NCBI GenBank assembly: GCA_031273965.1
Contig: JAISQX010000099.1
Span: forward strand, 1 to 7,474
DNA length: 7,474 nt
Source of the DNA: Clostridiales bacterium
Lineage (GTDB): Bacteria > Bacillota > Clostridia > Christensenellales > JAISNN01
Reading direction: 5' to 3'
Of this stretch, positions 1-5,416 are shown piece after piece. Position 1 is the stretch's first letter; each line of letters opens with the position of its first letter. The translations under genes were made by a program, and so were the position numbers. The notes beneath the pieces are model-generated. The model made no database searches. It was not told the origin of the DNA and was given only the letters and a program-made list of their open reading frames with translations.

Positions 1-373
1 TCCTCTCGGGATAACGGTAAGCGAGAAAAGTGCCAAGTTCGGTGCCAAAACTCCCTCCGCAAATAAACACCTTTTTTTTATCAAATCTTTTGCACAAAAA
101 TTCGACAAGCTCACGCGCGTCCTCCACCAACCTGTCGACCGTCAACGTACTCTTGTCCACTCCCTTATAAGAGCCTCCGGTTCCTCTCTGGTCCCACGCG
201 ACGACGATAAAATCGTCGCATAAGTCGGCATGCTTATCTATAACGCCGCTTCGATTCGGTATCCCCGGTCCGCCGTGCAAAAATAGCAACACCGGATTTT
301 TTACGTTCGCGCCTTTTATATGTATCTTTTGAGGATGCTCACCCAAAACGACTTTTTCTATAATGTCTATCAT
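1..373 (-). CDS. alpha/beta hydrolase, proline iminopeptidase-like (N-terminal part, runs off the left edge)
   Basis: The 124 residues present start at an ATG with an AAGGA ribosome-binding site about 8 nt upstream, and the frame stays open to the window edge, so the C-terminal half is missing. Visible motifs are HGGPG (residues 33-37, oxyanion-hole loop), WDQRG (60-64) and the nucleophile elbow GGSFG (106-110), with Ser108 as the likely catalytic serine. This trio is characteristic of the prolyl aminopeptidase (peptidase S33) branch of alpha/beta hydrolases. The catalytic Asp and His would lie outside the window. No signal peptide is visible, so it is probably a cytoplasmic enzyme. Substrate cannot be decided: S33 members include aminopeptidases, epoxide hydrolases and lipid or lactone hydrolases. 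It is collinear with the yhhN-like gene, 138 bp downstream of that gene's stop, and I see no clear promoter in the gap. Confidence 0.85.
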   Translation of the reverse strand, partial: MIDIIEKVVLGEHPQKIHIKGANVKNPVLLFLHGGPGIPNRSGVIDKHADLCDDFIVVAWDQRGTGGSYKGVDKSTLTVDRLVEDARELVEFLCKRFDKKKVFICGGSFGTELGTFLAYRYPER

Positions 374-511
374 AAATATTTCCTTATTTCTTTACTTACC
401 CAAAGACAACGCGACAGAGGCTTTTGACTAAAAACCGATGAAAACCGCATCTTTTGACGCTAAACGAGTCTTATGCGTTTTATCATTAAAACCGCTATAT
501 GGCAACCGTAA

Positions 512-1204
512 TTAAAGGTATAGAATCGTCACCGCAAACAATGCCTGAGCCGCAAAATACGGTACCATCACAAAATATGTAAAAAGCTTGCCGTGAAGAC
601 TTTTTATTTTATCGCTTCCAAAATTAAAGAAAAATAACGCCGTGTCGGATAAGACAAAAAGCAACGCCGCCGCGAACGCCGTATACCCCGAAACGGTCGT
701 TTTTAGAACGAGGTTTAAAGTCGTCGTCGCCATAGCGCCGAGTATAAGCCCGTAACAAATTATAGGCAATGCGGCTTTTTTTTCGGGTTTTAGCTTCCCG
801 GTCTTTATAAGAACGGCAAAAACCGTCGGAATCAGCAAAACGGCGGGCAGAAGATAAAACATAAATTCCGCGGAAACCGCAAAGGCGACGATGTAGAGTA
901 TATGTCCAAAGACAAAAGCCGCTCCGCCTATCCCCGATATAAATTTGACGTAATCTTCCTTTAAATAAGGCGGTAACGCCAATAAGATATCGCCCGTAAG
1001 CGCCATTAAAAACGCCGCGAGTATCAGAGCGACGCGCATATCTATACCGTGTTCGAGAGCGGCAAAAACCCCCGCGAAGCAAAAGCACAGCGACGCAAAG
1101 GTTTTAAACGCCAATCCTGCCGCATTGCCGATTTTTTTGAATAAGAGCTGCCTTGACAACATTATCAAGATGCCGAGAGCGCCTAAAAATATAACTGTAA
1201 ACAT
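512..1204 (-). CDS. YhhN/TMEM86-family membrane protein, putative lysoplasmalogenase
   Basis: This 230-residue protein is almost entirely hydrophobic, with about eight predicted membrane segments. Family hallmarks in the expected order are GDILL (residues 71-75), a GxxAFxxGHxxY-like block (residues 91-104, with G100-H101), LSD (185-187) and a C-terminal PYFAAQALF segment (215-223). Length and layout fit the YhhN family, whose animal members TMEM86A/B hydrolyse the vinyl-ether bond of lysoplasmalogens; the bacterial role is less established. Plasmalogens do occur in anaerobic Clostridia, so the activity is plausible but inferred. The ATG start is preceded by AAGGGTG about 8 nt upstream. The gene begins 52 bp after nadE, with no terminator hairpin between, so it is probably cotranscribed with nadE. 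Confidence 0.85.
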   Translation of the reverse strand: MFTVIFLGALGILIMLSRQLLFKKIGNAAGLAFKTFASLCFCFAGVFAALEHGIDMRVALILAAFLMALTGDILLALPPYLKEDYVKFISGIGGAAFVFGHILYIVAFAVSAEFMFYLLPAVLLIPTVFAVLIKTGKLKPEKKAALPIICYGLILGAMATTTLNLVLKTTVSGYTAFAAALLFVLSDTALFFFNFGSDKIKSLHGKLFTYFVMVPYFAAQALFAVTILYL

Positions 1205-1256
1205 ATACTTACACCCTTTTTACGCGGCTTCACGCATAAACGCATACGCGCTGCCT

Positions 1257-3179
1257 TTACATATCCCGTAAATTTTCCAACCATAGCGCGGCTTCCGCGT
1301 CGCTCGGCATACGCCAATCTCCGCGCGGCGATAGCGATACGCTTCCTATCTTGACCCCGTCCGGAACACAGTTTCGTTTAAATTGATTCTTGAAAAATCT
1401 TTTTACAAAGACATTAAGCCATGCTTTTATGACGTCTTCCTCGTACGCGCCCAAAAAAGCTCTCCGCGCAAGCCTAAAAACCTTATCGGGCGGATACGCA
1501 AATCTCACGGTATAATAAAGAAAAAAATCATGCAATTCGTAAGGTCCGACGATATCCTCCGTTTTTTGGAATATTTCGCCTTTTGACGGCGGCAAGAGTT
1601 CGGGGCTTATAGGCGTGGACAATATTTCTCTGATGACTTCCGCCGCTTTACCTCCCAATCTCTGCGCCTCGTATTCAACCAAATATTTGACAAGGGTCTT
1701 CGGGACCGAAGAATTGACCGCGTACATGCTCATATGATCGCCGTTATACGTACACCATCCGAGCGCCGCCTCGGACAAGTCCCCCGTTCCTATGACTATT
1801 CCGCCTACGGAATTGGCAACGTCCATAAGCACCTGCGTCCGCTCCCTTGCTTGCGCGTTCTCGTACGCCTCGTCCATAAGCTCCGGCTCATGAAACCTAT
1901 CGATGTCCTTTAAATGTTTCTTTACGCTTTCGCTTATATCCACGCTTTCGGCGCAAACGCCTATAGCATCCATAAGCGCAAGGGAATTGTTATACGTTCT
2001 CTCCGTCGTGCCGAAGCACGGCATTGTTATTCCTATTATATCACGCAAACGGCGCTTCAAAAGCCCAAAAGCCCTTACGGTTACAAGCAGCGCCAAGGTA
2101 GAATCAAGACCGCCGCTTACGCCCACCACCGCCTTAAATCCGTCTCCCAGTCTCTTTTTTAAAGCGTGGGCTTGCATATTGAGTATAAGCTCAGCGCGCC
2201 GCTCCAATTGCTCTTTGTCTTTGGGAACAAAGGGCTGCCTGTCATATTCTCTGGTAAGTTTGGTTTCGCGCTTTTTTATCTCAAATAAAACGCTCTTATA
2301 CTTCGCCGTTCGCTCTTTTTCCTCATCGTAATTCGAAAACTTAGCTCTCTCGGCGTTAAGCATAAAGATATCGGTTTCGGACATTATAAGACGGTTTTCA
2401 AACAGCCTTGTCTCCTCTAAAATCCTACCGTTTTCCGCGATGATATTATGCCCGCCAAAGACGATATCGGAGGTTGATTCCCCGTCGCCCGCCGAAGCGT
2501 ATACATACGCCGAAAACAATCTTCCCGATTGTCCCGCCACAAGGCTTCTTCTATACTCCGCTTTGCCGACCGTTTCGTTGCTCGCCGAAAGATTTACTAT
2601 TACGACTGCTCCGGCCTTTGCATGCTCCGCGGAAGGCGGCGACATTACCCATAGGTCTTCGCATATTTCCGCGGCAACTTTTAATTGCGGCATGTTTTTG
2701 CACTCAAATAGAAGTTTCGACGAAAATGGCGTTTGCGCGCCGCCGAAGTCGATAACCGCGTCGATAGCGCCGCCGCCGCTAAACTGCCGTTTATCATAAA
2801 ATTCGTTATAGTTCGGAAGATATGTTTTTGGAACGAAGCCGAGTATCTCTCCGTCCTTTATCGCCGCCGCCGCATTATACAAGCGATTGTTATACATAAG
2901 AGGCAAGCCCAAAAAGACGAGTATATCCGACGCCTTTTTTGTCTTTGTAAATTCCCTTATATCCAGAACCGCCGCGCGCGCGCCGTCAAGTAAAACGCTT
3001 TGATAAAACAAATCGCCGCAAGTATAACCTGTAACGCAAAGCTCGGGCAAAACCAAAATATCCGCGCCGCTTTTTTGAGCCTCGATTATAAGCTCCTTTA
3101 TTCGTTCGGCGTTATATTGGCAGTCCGCAACCTTAATTTTTGGAGTTGCCGCGGCAACCTTGACAAACCCGTGTTTCAT
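1257..3179 (-). CDS. nadE: glutamine-dependent NAD+ synthetase
   Basis: This 640-residue two-domain enzyme catalyses the last step of NAD+ synthesis, amidating nicotinate adenine dinucleotide with ATP and ammonia from glutamine. The N-terminal nitrilase-fold glutaminase domain (about 1-280) carries a full Glu-Lys-Cys triad: Glu46 in LPELCVTGYTC, Lys118 in FVPKTYLPNY and nucleophile Cys173 in AEICEDLWV. The C-terminal synthetase domain (about 325-640) has the ATP-pyrophosphatase P-loop SGGLDS (355-360), GTGDLSEAALGW (464-475) and the family tail around SLSPRGDWRMP (615-625). Length is typical for the large glutamine-using form, so no separate ammonia source is needed. The ATG start has GAGGAAAA about 4-10 nt upstream. 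A strongly structured 5' region (3223-3296) lies just upstream and may regulate expression. Intact, with no missing catalytic residue seen. Confidence 0.97.
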   Translation of the reverse strand: MKHGFVKVAAATPKIKVADCQYNAERIKELIIEAQKSGADILVLPELCVTGYTCGDLFYQSVLLDGARAAVLDIREFTKTKKASDILVFLGLPLMYNNRLYNAAAAIKDGEILGFVPKTYLPNYNEFYDKRQFSGGGAIDAVIDFGGAQTPFSSKLLFECKNMPQLKVAAEICEDLWVMSPPSAEHAKAGAVVIVNLSASNETVGKAEYRRSLVAGQSGRLFSAYVYASAGDGESTSDIVFGGHNIIAENGRILEETRLFENRLIMSETDIFMLNAERAKFSNYDEEKERTAKYKSVLFEIKKRETKLTREYDRQPFVPKDKEQLERRAELILNMQAHALKKRLGDGFKAVVGVSGGLDSTLALLVTVRAFGLLKRRLRDIIGITMPCFGTTERTYNNSLALMDAIGVCAESVDISESVKKHLKDIDRFHEPELMDEAYENAQARERTQVLMDVANSVGGIVIGTGDLSEAALGWCTYNGDHMSMYAVNSSVPKTLVKYLVEYEAQRLGGKAAEVIREILSTPISPELLPPSKGEIFQKTEDIVGPYELHDFFLYYTVRFAYPPDKVFRLARRAFLGAYEEDVIKAWLNVFVKRFFKNQFKRNCVPDGVKIGSVSLSPRGDWRMPSDAEAALWLENLRDM

Positions 3180-3222
3180 AGTTTTCCTCGTATTTATCCC
3201 CTAATAAAAAAAATATCGTTGT

Positions 3223-3296
3223 GGCAGTTTTTCGGATAAACCTTGCGCCATAGGTCCGGTTGGGTTTCCCAGTCTTACCGCGCACCCGACGTCGCC
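3223..3296 (-). promoter_or_regulatory. structured 5' leader of nadE, candidate cis-regulatory RNA
   Basis: Read on the minus strand, five short helices nest within one another: GGC 3296-3294 with GCC 3225-3223; TCGG 3289-3286 with CCGA 3235-3232; TGCG 3284-3281 with CGCA 3247-3244; CGGT 3280-3277 with ACCG 3260-3257; and TGGG 3271-3268 with CCCA 3264-3261, capped by an AAA loop. They are separated by asymmetric unpaired segments (AAGAC at 3276-3272 and GACCTATGG at 3256-3248). This is more like an aptamer than a simple terminator. A run of eight T (3213-3206) and the nadE ribosome-binding site (around 3190) follow. I recognise no known riboswitch consensus in it. The pairing is read by eye, without a folding energy or covariation test. 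Confidence 0.35.
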
Positions 3297-3382
3297 GTAC
3301 GGGCCGTTTCCGATTAACGCGGCGGCCGAATCGTTTCCGATTTCGGATACCGGATGACCACTGAGTACGCACTATAATCCCC

Positions 3383-3413
3383 AAAAAACTTTTGATTTCA
3401 GCCTAGAAGTTTT
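3383..3413 (-). terminator. possible intrinsic terminator, distal end of the structured RNA
   Basis: On the minus strand AAAACTT (3413-3407) can pair with AAGTTTT (3391-3385) across a 15-nt loop, and the RNA would end in six U (3388-3383). The stem is AT-rich and the loop large, so it would be a weak terminator. It would separate the structured RNA from the nadE leader. Some T residues do double duty as stem and tail. Confidence 0.35.
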
Positions 3414-3481
3414 CCTTATACGAAGCACGGATACATTTAGCCTTATTTTGCAAGGTTAAGTTTCATAGAGCAATCGACCAT

Positions 3482-3506
3482 AAAAGCCTTTGGCCTTCGG
3501 CTTTTT
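3482..3506. terminator. hairpin terminator, potentially bidirectional
   Basis: AAAAGCC (3482-3488) pairs with GGCTTTT (3499-3505), giving a 7-bp stem around a 10-nt loop. Read on the plus strand it ends in five T (3502-3506); read on the minus strand it ends in TTTTAT. It lies at the 3' end of the helices of the minus-strand structured RNA and could mark the first end of that transcript. Confidence 0.45.
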
Positions 3507-3605
3507 GCCGTAATCTCCAATTCTCTTACCTCACTCAAGGCAGGCTACTCTGCACACAGCAAAGTCTTGCCGCAATGCAGGTTTAATCCCGGCAGGTAGC
3601 CTTTC

Positions 3606-3740
3606 TTACATATTTCGCCACCCGAACGGGTCTCCGCGAAAAATGGGTCGGCTTCGCCATGCCTTTGACGACCGCCCATAAATCTTAACTCCCAGCACAA
3701 GCCCCAATTTGGCGATTAAAGCCTGCACAAGAAACTTCAT
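3606..3740 (-). CDS. possible 44-residue small protein with hydrophobic N-terminus and basic tail
   Basis: An ATG at 3740 has an AAGGG ribosome-binding site (3752-3748) with an ideal 7-nt gap, about 80 nt after the predicted transcription start. The predicted peptide begins MKFLVQALIAKLGLVLGV, a hydrophobic stretch of about 18 residues, and continues as an Arg-, Lys- and Trp-rich tail ending in FRGDPFGWRNM. That layout is seen in small membrane-active peptides, including type I toxins, but I recognise no family. The frame overlaps the helix at 3613-3641, so part of its sequence may be constrained by RNA folding, and it could be an accidental frame within a non-coding RNA. Its codons include CGA, CGG and ATC, whereas neighbouring genes favour ATA for isoleucine, which weakens the coding case. 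Confidence 0.25.
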   Translation of the reverse strand: MKFLVQALIAKLGLVLGVKIYGRSSKAWRSRPIFRGDPFGWRNM

Positions 3741-3826
3741 CGATGTGCCCTTCTGCGTTTTATAATGACCCGCTTTTCGATGCACCCCGCTCCGACTAGG
3801 ATACTGCGCCACTACGATACTTTAAT

Positions 3827-3855
3827 ATTATATCAAATCTTTTACAAATTAGCAA
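3827..3855 (-). promoter_or_regulatory. sigma-A-type promoter for the structured RNA
   Basis: On the minus strand a -35 element TTGCTA (3855-3850, four of six consensus bases) is followed after exactly 17 bp by a perfect -10 TATAAT (3832-3827). The predicted start is around 3821-3819. The first gene-like elements downstream are the structured RNA and its small reading frame, not nadE, which lies more than 600 nt away. Confidence 0.7.
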
Positions 3856-3862
3856 TAAAAAT

Positions 3863-3908
3863 ATGCGGAGCCGCTCATGAAAAACATTTTATGCGCTCAT
3901 ATCCGCAT
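3863..3908. repeat. imperfect inverted repeat between the two divergent promoters
   Basis: ATGCGG (3863-3868) is complementary to CCGCAT (3903-3908), and inside it AGC (3869-3871) can pair with GCT (3895-3897). On the minus strand the arm is followed by ATATTTTTATT, so it could terminate a minus transcript arriving from the right. CGCTCAT and CATTTTAT each occur twice within it. No gene is assigned; a 12-codon frame on the plus strand (3877-3915) sits inside it. Confidence 0.3.
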
Positions 3909-3993
3909 TTTATAGATACGTACTCGCTATTGTATCGCGTTTGACAATTTTTATAAGGAAACGAATTTAGCAACCGATTACTCCGTCAACGGT

Positions 3994-4019
3994 CGCTTTG
4001 AAAAAGCGTGTTTTTATTT
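3994..4019 (+). terminator. intrinsic terminator upstream of the oxidoreductase operon
   Basis: CGCTTT (3994-3999), a GAA loop and AAAGCG (4003-4008) make a perfect 6-bp hairpin, followed by TGTTTTTATTT. The T tract is only on the plus-strand side, so it stops rightward transcription. It ends a few bases before the next promoter's -35 box, insulating that promoter from whatever plus-strand transcript comes from the left. No plus-strand gene is evident to its left. Confidence 0.6.
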
Positions 4020-4022
4020 GAT

Positions 4023-4051
4023 TTGACAAAACATAAAAATACGTATATAAT
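4023..4051 (+). promoter_or_regulatory. consensus sigma-A-type promoter of the nitroreductase/PH-like operon
   Basis: A perfect -35 TTGACA (4023-4028) and a perfect -10 TATAAT (4046-4051) are separated by exactly 17 bp, the optimal arrangement. The start is expected near 4058, giving a leader of about 57 nt before the ATG at 4115. A promoter this close to consensus usually implies high activity held in check by a repressor, which fits the palindrome just downstream. Confidence 0.9.
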
Positions 4052-4074
4052 AATATATTATAGAAACACGTACG

Positions 4075-4089
4075 CGCGTTTTAAACGCG
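4075..4089. promoter_or_regulatory. operator-like palindrome in the 5' leader of the operon
   Basis: CGCGTTT, a central T and AAACGCG form a perfect 15-bp palindrome (CGCGTTTTAAACGCG) about 17-31 bp after the predicted transcription start. A one-base centre makes it a poor RNA hairpin but a good two-fold binding site for a dimeric DNA-binding protein. A slightly wider repeat, TACGCG (4071-4076) and CGCGTA (4086-4091), surrounds the same centre. The regulator is unknown and no candidate regulator gene lies in the window. Confidence 0.5.
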
Positions 4090-4114
4090 TATTCGGTATA
4101 AGCGGGAAATAGTT

Positions 4115-4858
4115 ATGAAAGATTATAAAAAACTGGCTTCGGCAATTTATGAAAGACAATCCGTAAGAAATTATTCCGACAAAAAAATAGATTTTTTAGA
4201 GGACAATACGGATTTGGTTCAAAAATTCGACCTCGCGCCCTTGTTTAAAGACGTCCGATTCAAAGCCGTTATGCTAAAAAACGGCGAAGCGGTAAAAAAC
4301 AACCGTTCCGATTATTGCATAGGTTTTTTTAGCGACGAGACGGGCGGCGGCTTTGAGAACGTAGGCTTTATCGGTCAACAGCTTTCTCTGGAACTGCACA
4401 ATCTCGGTATAGGAACATGTTGGTGGGGCTTTAAAAAACCCGCGCGTGAATATCGCACGGACGACGGTCTTAAATTTGTCATTTCCATGTCCGCGGGCTA
4501 TCCGGAGGGAACGTTGATTCGTAAATATCCCGACGGTTTTGTTCGTAAGCCCTTAAAAGAAATAGCCCTATGCGGTCAGGACGAATATACGGAAGCCGTT
4601 CGCCTATCCCCCAGCGCCGTTAATAATCAGCCTTGGCTTGTCGAAAAACGTGAAAATACCTACAATTTTTACATGGCTAAACCAAAGAATTTAATAGACC
4701 GTCTGCTCGTAATCAACAATATGAGAAAAATCGATATGGGCATCGGTATGGCTCATCTGTTTATAAAAGCTAAGGCGGACGGGTATAACGTAGATTTCAA
4801 AGCCGACGGACAAAACCTGAGCGACGCTCTGTACATAGCCACCGCGACGCTTTTTTGA
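4115..4858 (+). CDS. nitroreductase-fold flavoprotein, TM1586-like
   Basis: This 247-residue protein resembles the putative TM1586-type nitroreductase family (a compact, internally duplicated FMN fold). Recognisable parts are the N-terminal ERQSVRNY (residues 13-20), where the Arg and Ser typically contact FMN phosphate, GIGTCWWG (98-105), the second-half motif LSPSAVNNQPW (164-174) and KIDMGIGMAHL (205-215). No signal peptide or membrane segment is seen, so it is cytoplasmic. It probably uses NAD(P)H and FMN to reduce an unknown substrate; members of the family are poorly characterised, and some nitroreductase-fold proteins are not reductases. The ATG has a weak GCGGGA ribosome-binding site 7-12 nt upstream. 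It is the first gene behind a consensus promoter and a palindrome, and its TGA stop overlaps the next gene's ribosome-binding site. Confidence 0.85.
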   Translation: MKDYKKLASAIYERQSVRNYSDKKIDFLEDNTDLVQKFDLAPLFKDVRFKAVMLKNGEAVKNNRSDYCIGFFSDETGGGFENVGFIGQQLSLELHNLGIGTCWWGFKKPAREYRTDDGLKFVISMSAGYPEGTLIRKYPDGFVRKPLKEIALCGQDEYTEAVRLSPSAVNNQPWLVEKRENTYNFYMAKPKNLIDRLLVINNMRKIDMGIGMAHLFIKAKADGYNVDFKADGQNLSDALYIATATLF

Positions 4859-4871
4859 GGAGCGGATAAAA

Positions 4872-5369
4872 GTGATAGTCGTTTCCACTAAGTTAAACGC
4901 TCATGATTTGCGGATTTTTAAAAAAAGTCAAAAAACTCTCTTTTTTTGTTCGGGAGTTTGCGCTTCGTTCGGCATAATAGGCGGTTCGTTGCTTTCGATT
5001 TTTTTGCATAATCCTATATTTTTGATTTTGATGATCGGCTCCGTCATAATCGTTTCCACGTCGGTCTATTTTAATTATAGCTTGAGAAAGAACTTCGATA
5101 AGCGCCGCGACGGTTCGTATTCCGTAATCACGTTCGAAAGCGGAGATATAAGAGTAGAACGCCGGGACGACGGTTTGCTCACTCCCGCAAAGACTCTTGT
5201 TTTCCATGTGTCTGATTGTATCGTCACGCGTTCGGCGTCCGGTGAAGAATTTACAATAAAAAACGCCGCGTGCGCCGAAAACCCGACCGTTTTCCTCACC
5301 TTTAACCACGAGGGCTTCATAAAAGGCACGCGAAGCGATCTTATTGAATATTTACAATCCTATTCCTAA
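4872..5369 (+). CDS. small membrane protein with PH-like cytoplasmic domain (YcxB-like layout)
   Basis: This 165-residue protein starts at a GTG. A GAGGAG ribosome-binding site (4857-4861 region) overlaps the TGA of the preceding gene, about 10 nt before the start, implying translational coupling. Residues 22-45 and 48-68 form a two-helix membrane hairpin, followed by a basic stretch (LRKNFDKRR) that should face the cytoplasm. Residues about 82-163 alternate beta strands and end in an amphipathic helix (SDLIEYLQSY), as in bacterial PH-like domains of the YcxB or DUF304 kind. That assignment is by layout, not by a strong sequence motif. Function is unknown. Its coupling to a flavoprotein gene suggests that the two act together, perhaps by bringing the enzyme to the membrane. 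I see no clear terminator between its stop and the convergent gerAC-like gene 47 bp away. Confidence 0.75.
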   Translation: MIVVSTKLNAHDLRIFKKSQKTLFFCSGVCASFGIIGGSLLSIFLHNPIFLILMIGSVIIVSTSVYFNYSLRKNFDKRRDGSYSVITFESGDIRVERRDDGLLTPAKTLVFHVSDCIVTRSASGEEFTIKNAACAENPTVFLTFNHEGFIKGTRSDLIEYLQSYS

Positions 5370-5416
5370 ATAAAATTCCGTCTTGACCATATCGCGGCAA
5401 CCCTATTTTTACAATT

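Larger units (their letters stand above)
3482..3820 (-). ncRNA. candidate structured non-coding RNA, family not identified
   Basis: A promoter at 3827-3855 would start transcription near 3820. Strong local helices follow on the minus strand. One is TTTCGC 3641-3636 with GCGAAA 3618-3613, enclosing ACCC 3631-3628 with GGGT 3623-3620 and a GTTC loop. Another set is AGGCTAC 3602-3596 with GTAGCCT 3548-3542, enclosing CTGCA 3580-3576 with TGCAG 3554-3550, which encloses CGGCAA 3572-3567 with TTGCTG 3562-3557. A terminator-like hairpin ends the block at 3482, with a second at 3383. There are long non-coding flanks on both sides. I looked for hallmark sequences of RNase P RNA, tmRNA and T-box leaders and did not find them. 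OLE and raiA-type RNAs are possibilities I cannot check from memory. A 44-codon frame (3606-3740) overlaps it, so it may be an mRNA or a dual-function RNA instead. Confidence 0.45.

Noticed and set aside
373..512. Terminator or promoter between the yhhN-like and hydrolase genes
   Set aside because: Only a 4-bp hairpin (GATG/CATC) before a short T run and no paired -35/-10 elements could be found; too weak to annotate.
3373..3378. TATAAT on the plus strand and TATAGT on the minus strand (3376-3371) as promoters
   Set aside because: Neither has a recognisable -35 element at the proper spacing. A separate nadE promoter here remains possible but unsupported.
3133..3384. 83-codon Arg-rich frame on the minus strand
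   Set aside because: It overlaps the nadE start in another frame, is packed with Arg codons as expected from reading the GC-rich leader, and has no recognisable domain.
3223..3820. RNase P RNA, tmRNA or T-box leader
   Set aside because: Short look-alikes exist (for example GCGGTAAGAC and GCCTTGAG on the minus strand), but the RNase P hallmarks GAGGAAAGTCC and ACAGAA are absent. There is also no tmRNA-type start or CCA end, and no T-box AGGGTGGNACCGCG.
3941..3969. Plus-strand promoter with TTGACA at 3941-3946
   Set aside because: No acceptable -10 element occurs 16-18 bp downstream.
4893..5309. 138-codon frame antisense to the PH-like gene, and similar long frames inside nadE, the yhhN-like gene and gerAC
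   Set aside because: They lie opposite or out of frame within genes with clear family motifs, and show low-complexity or atypical composition and no domain of their own.
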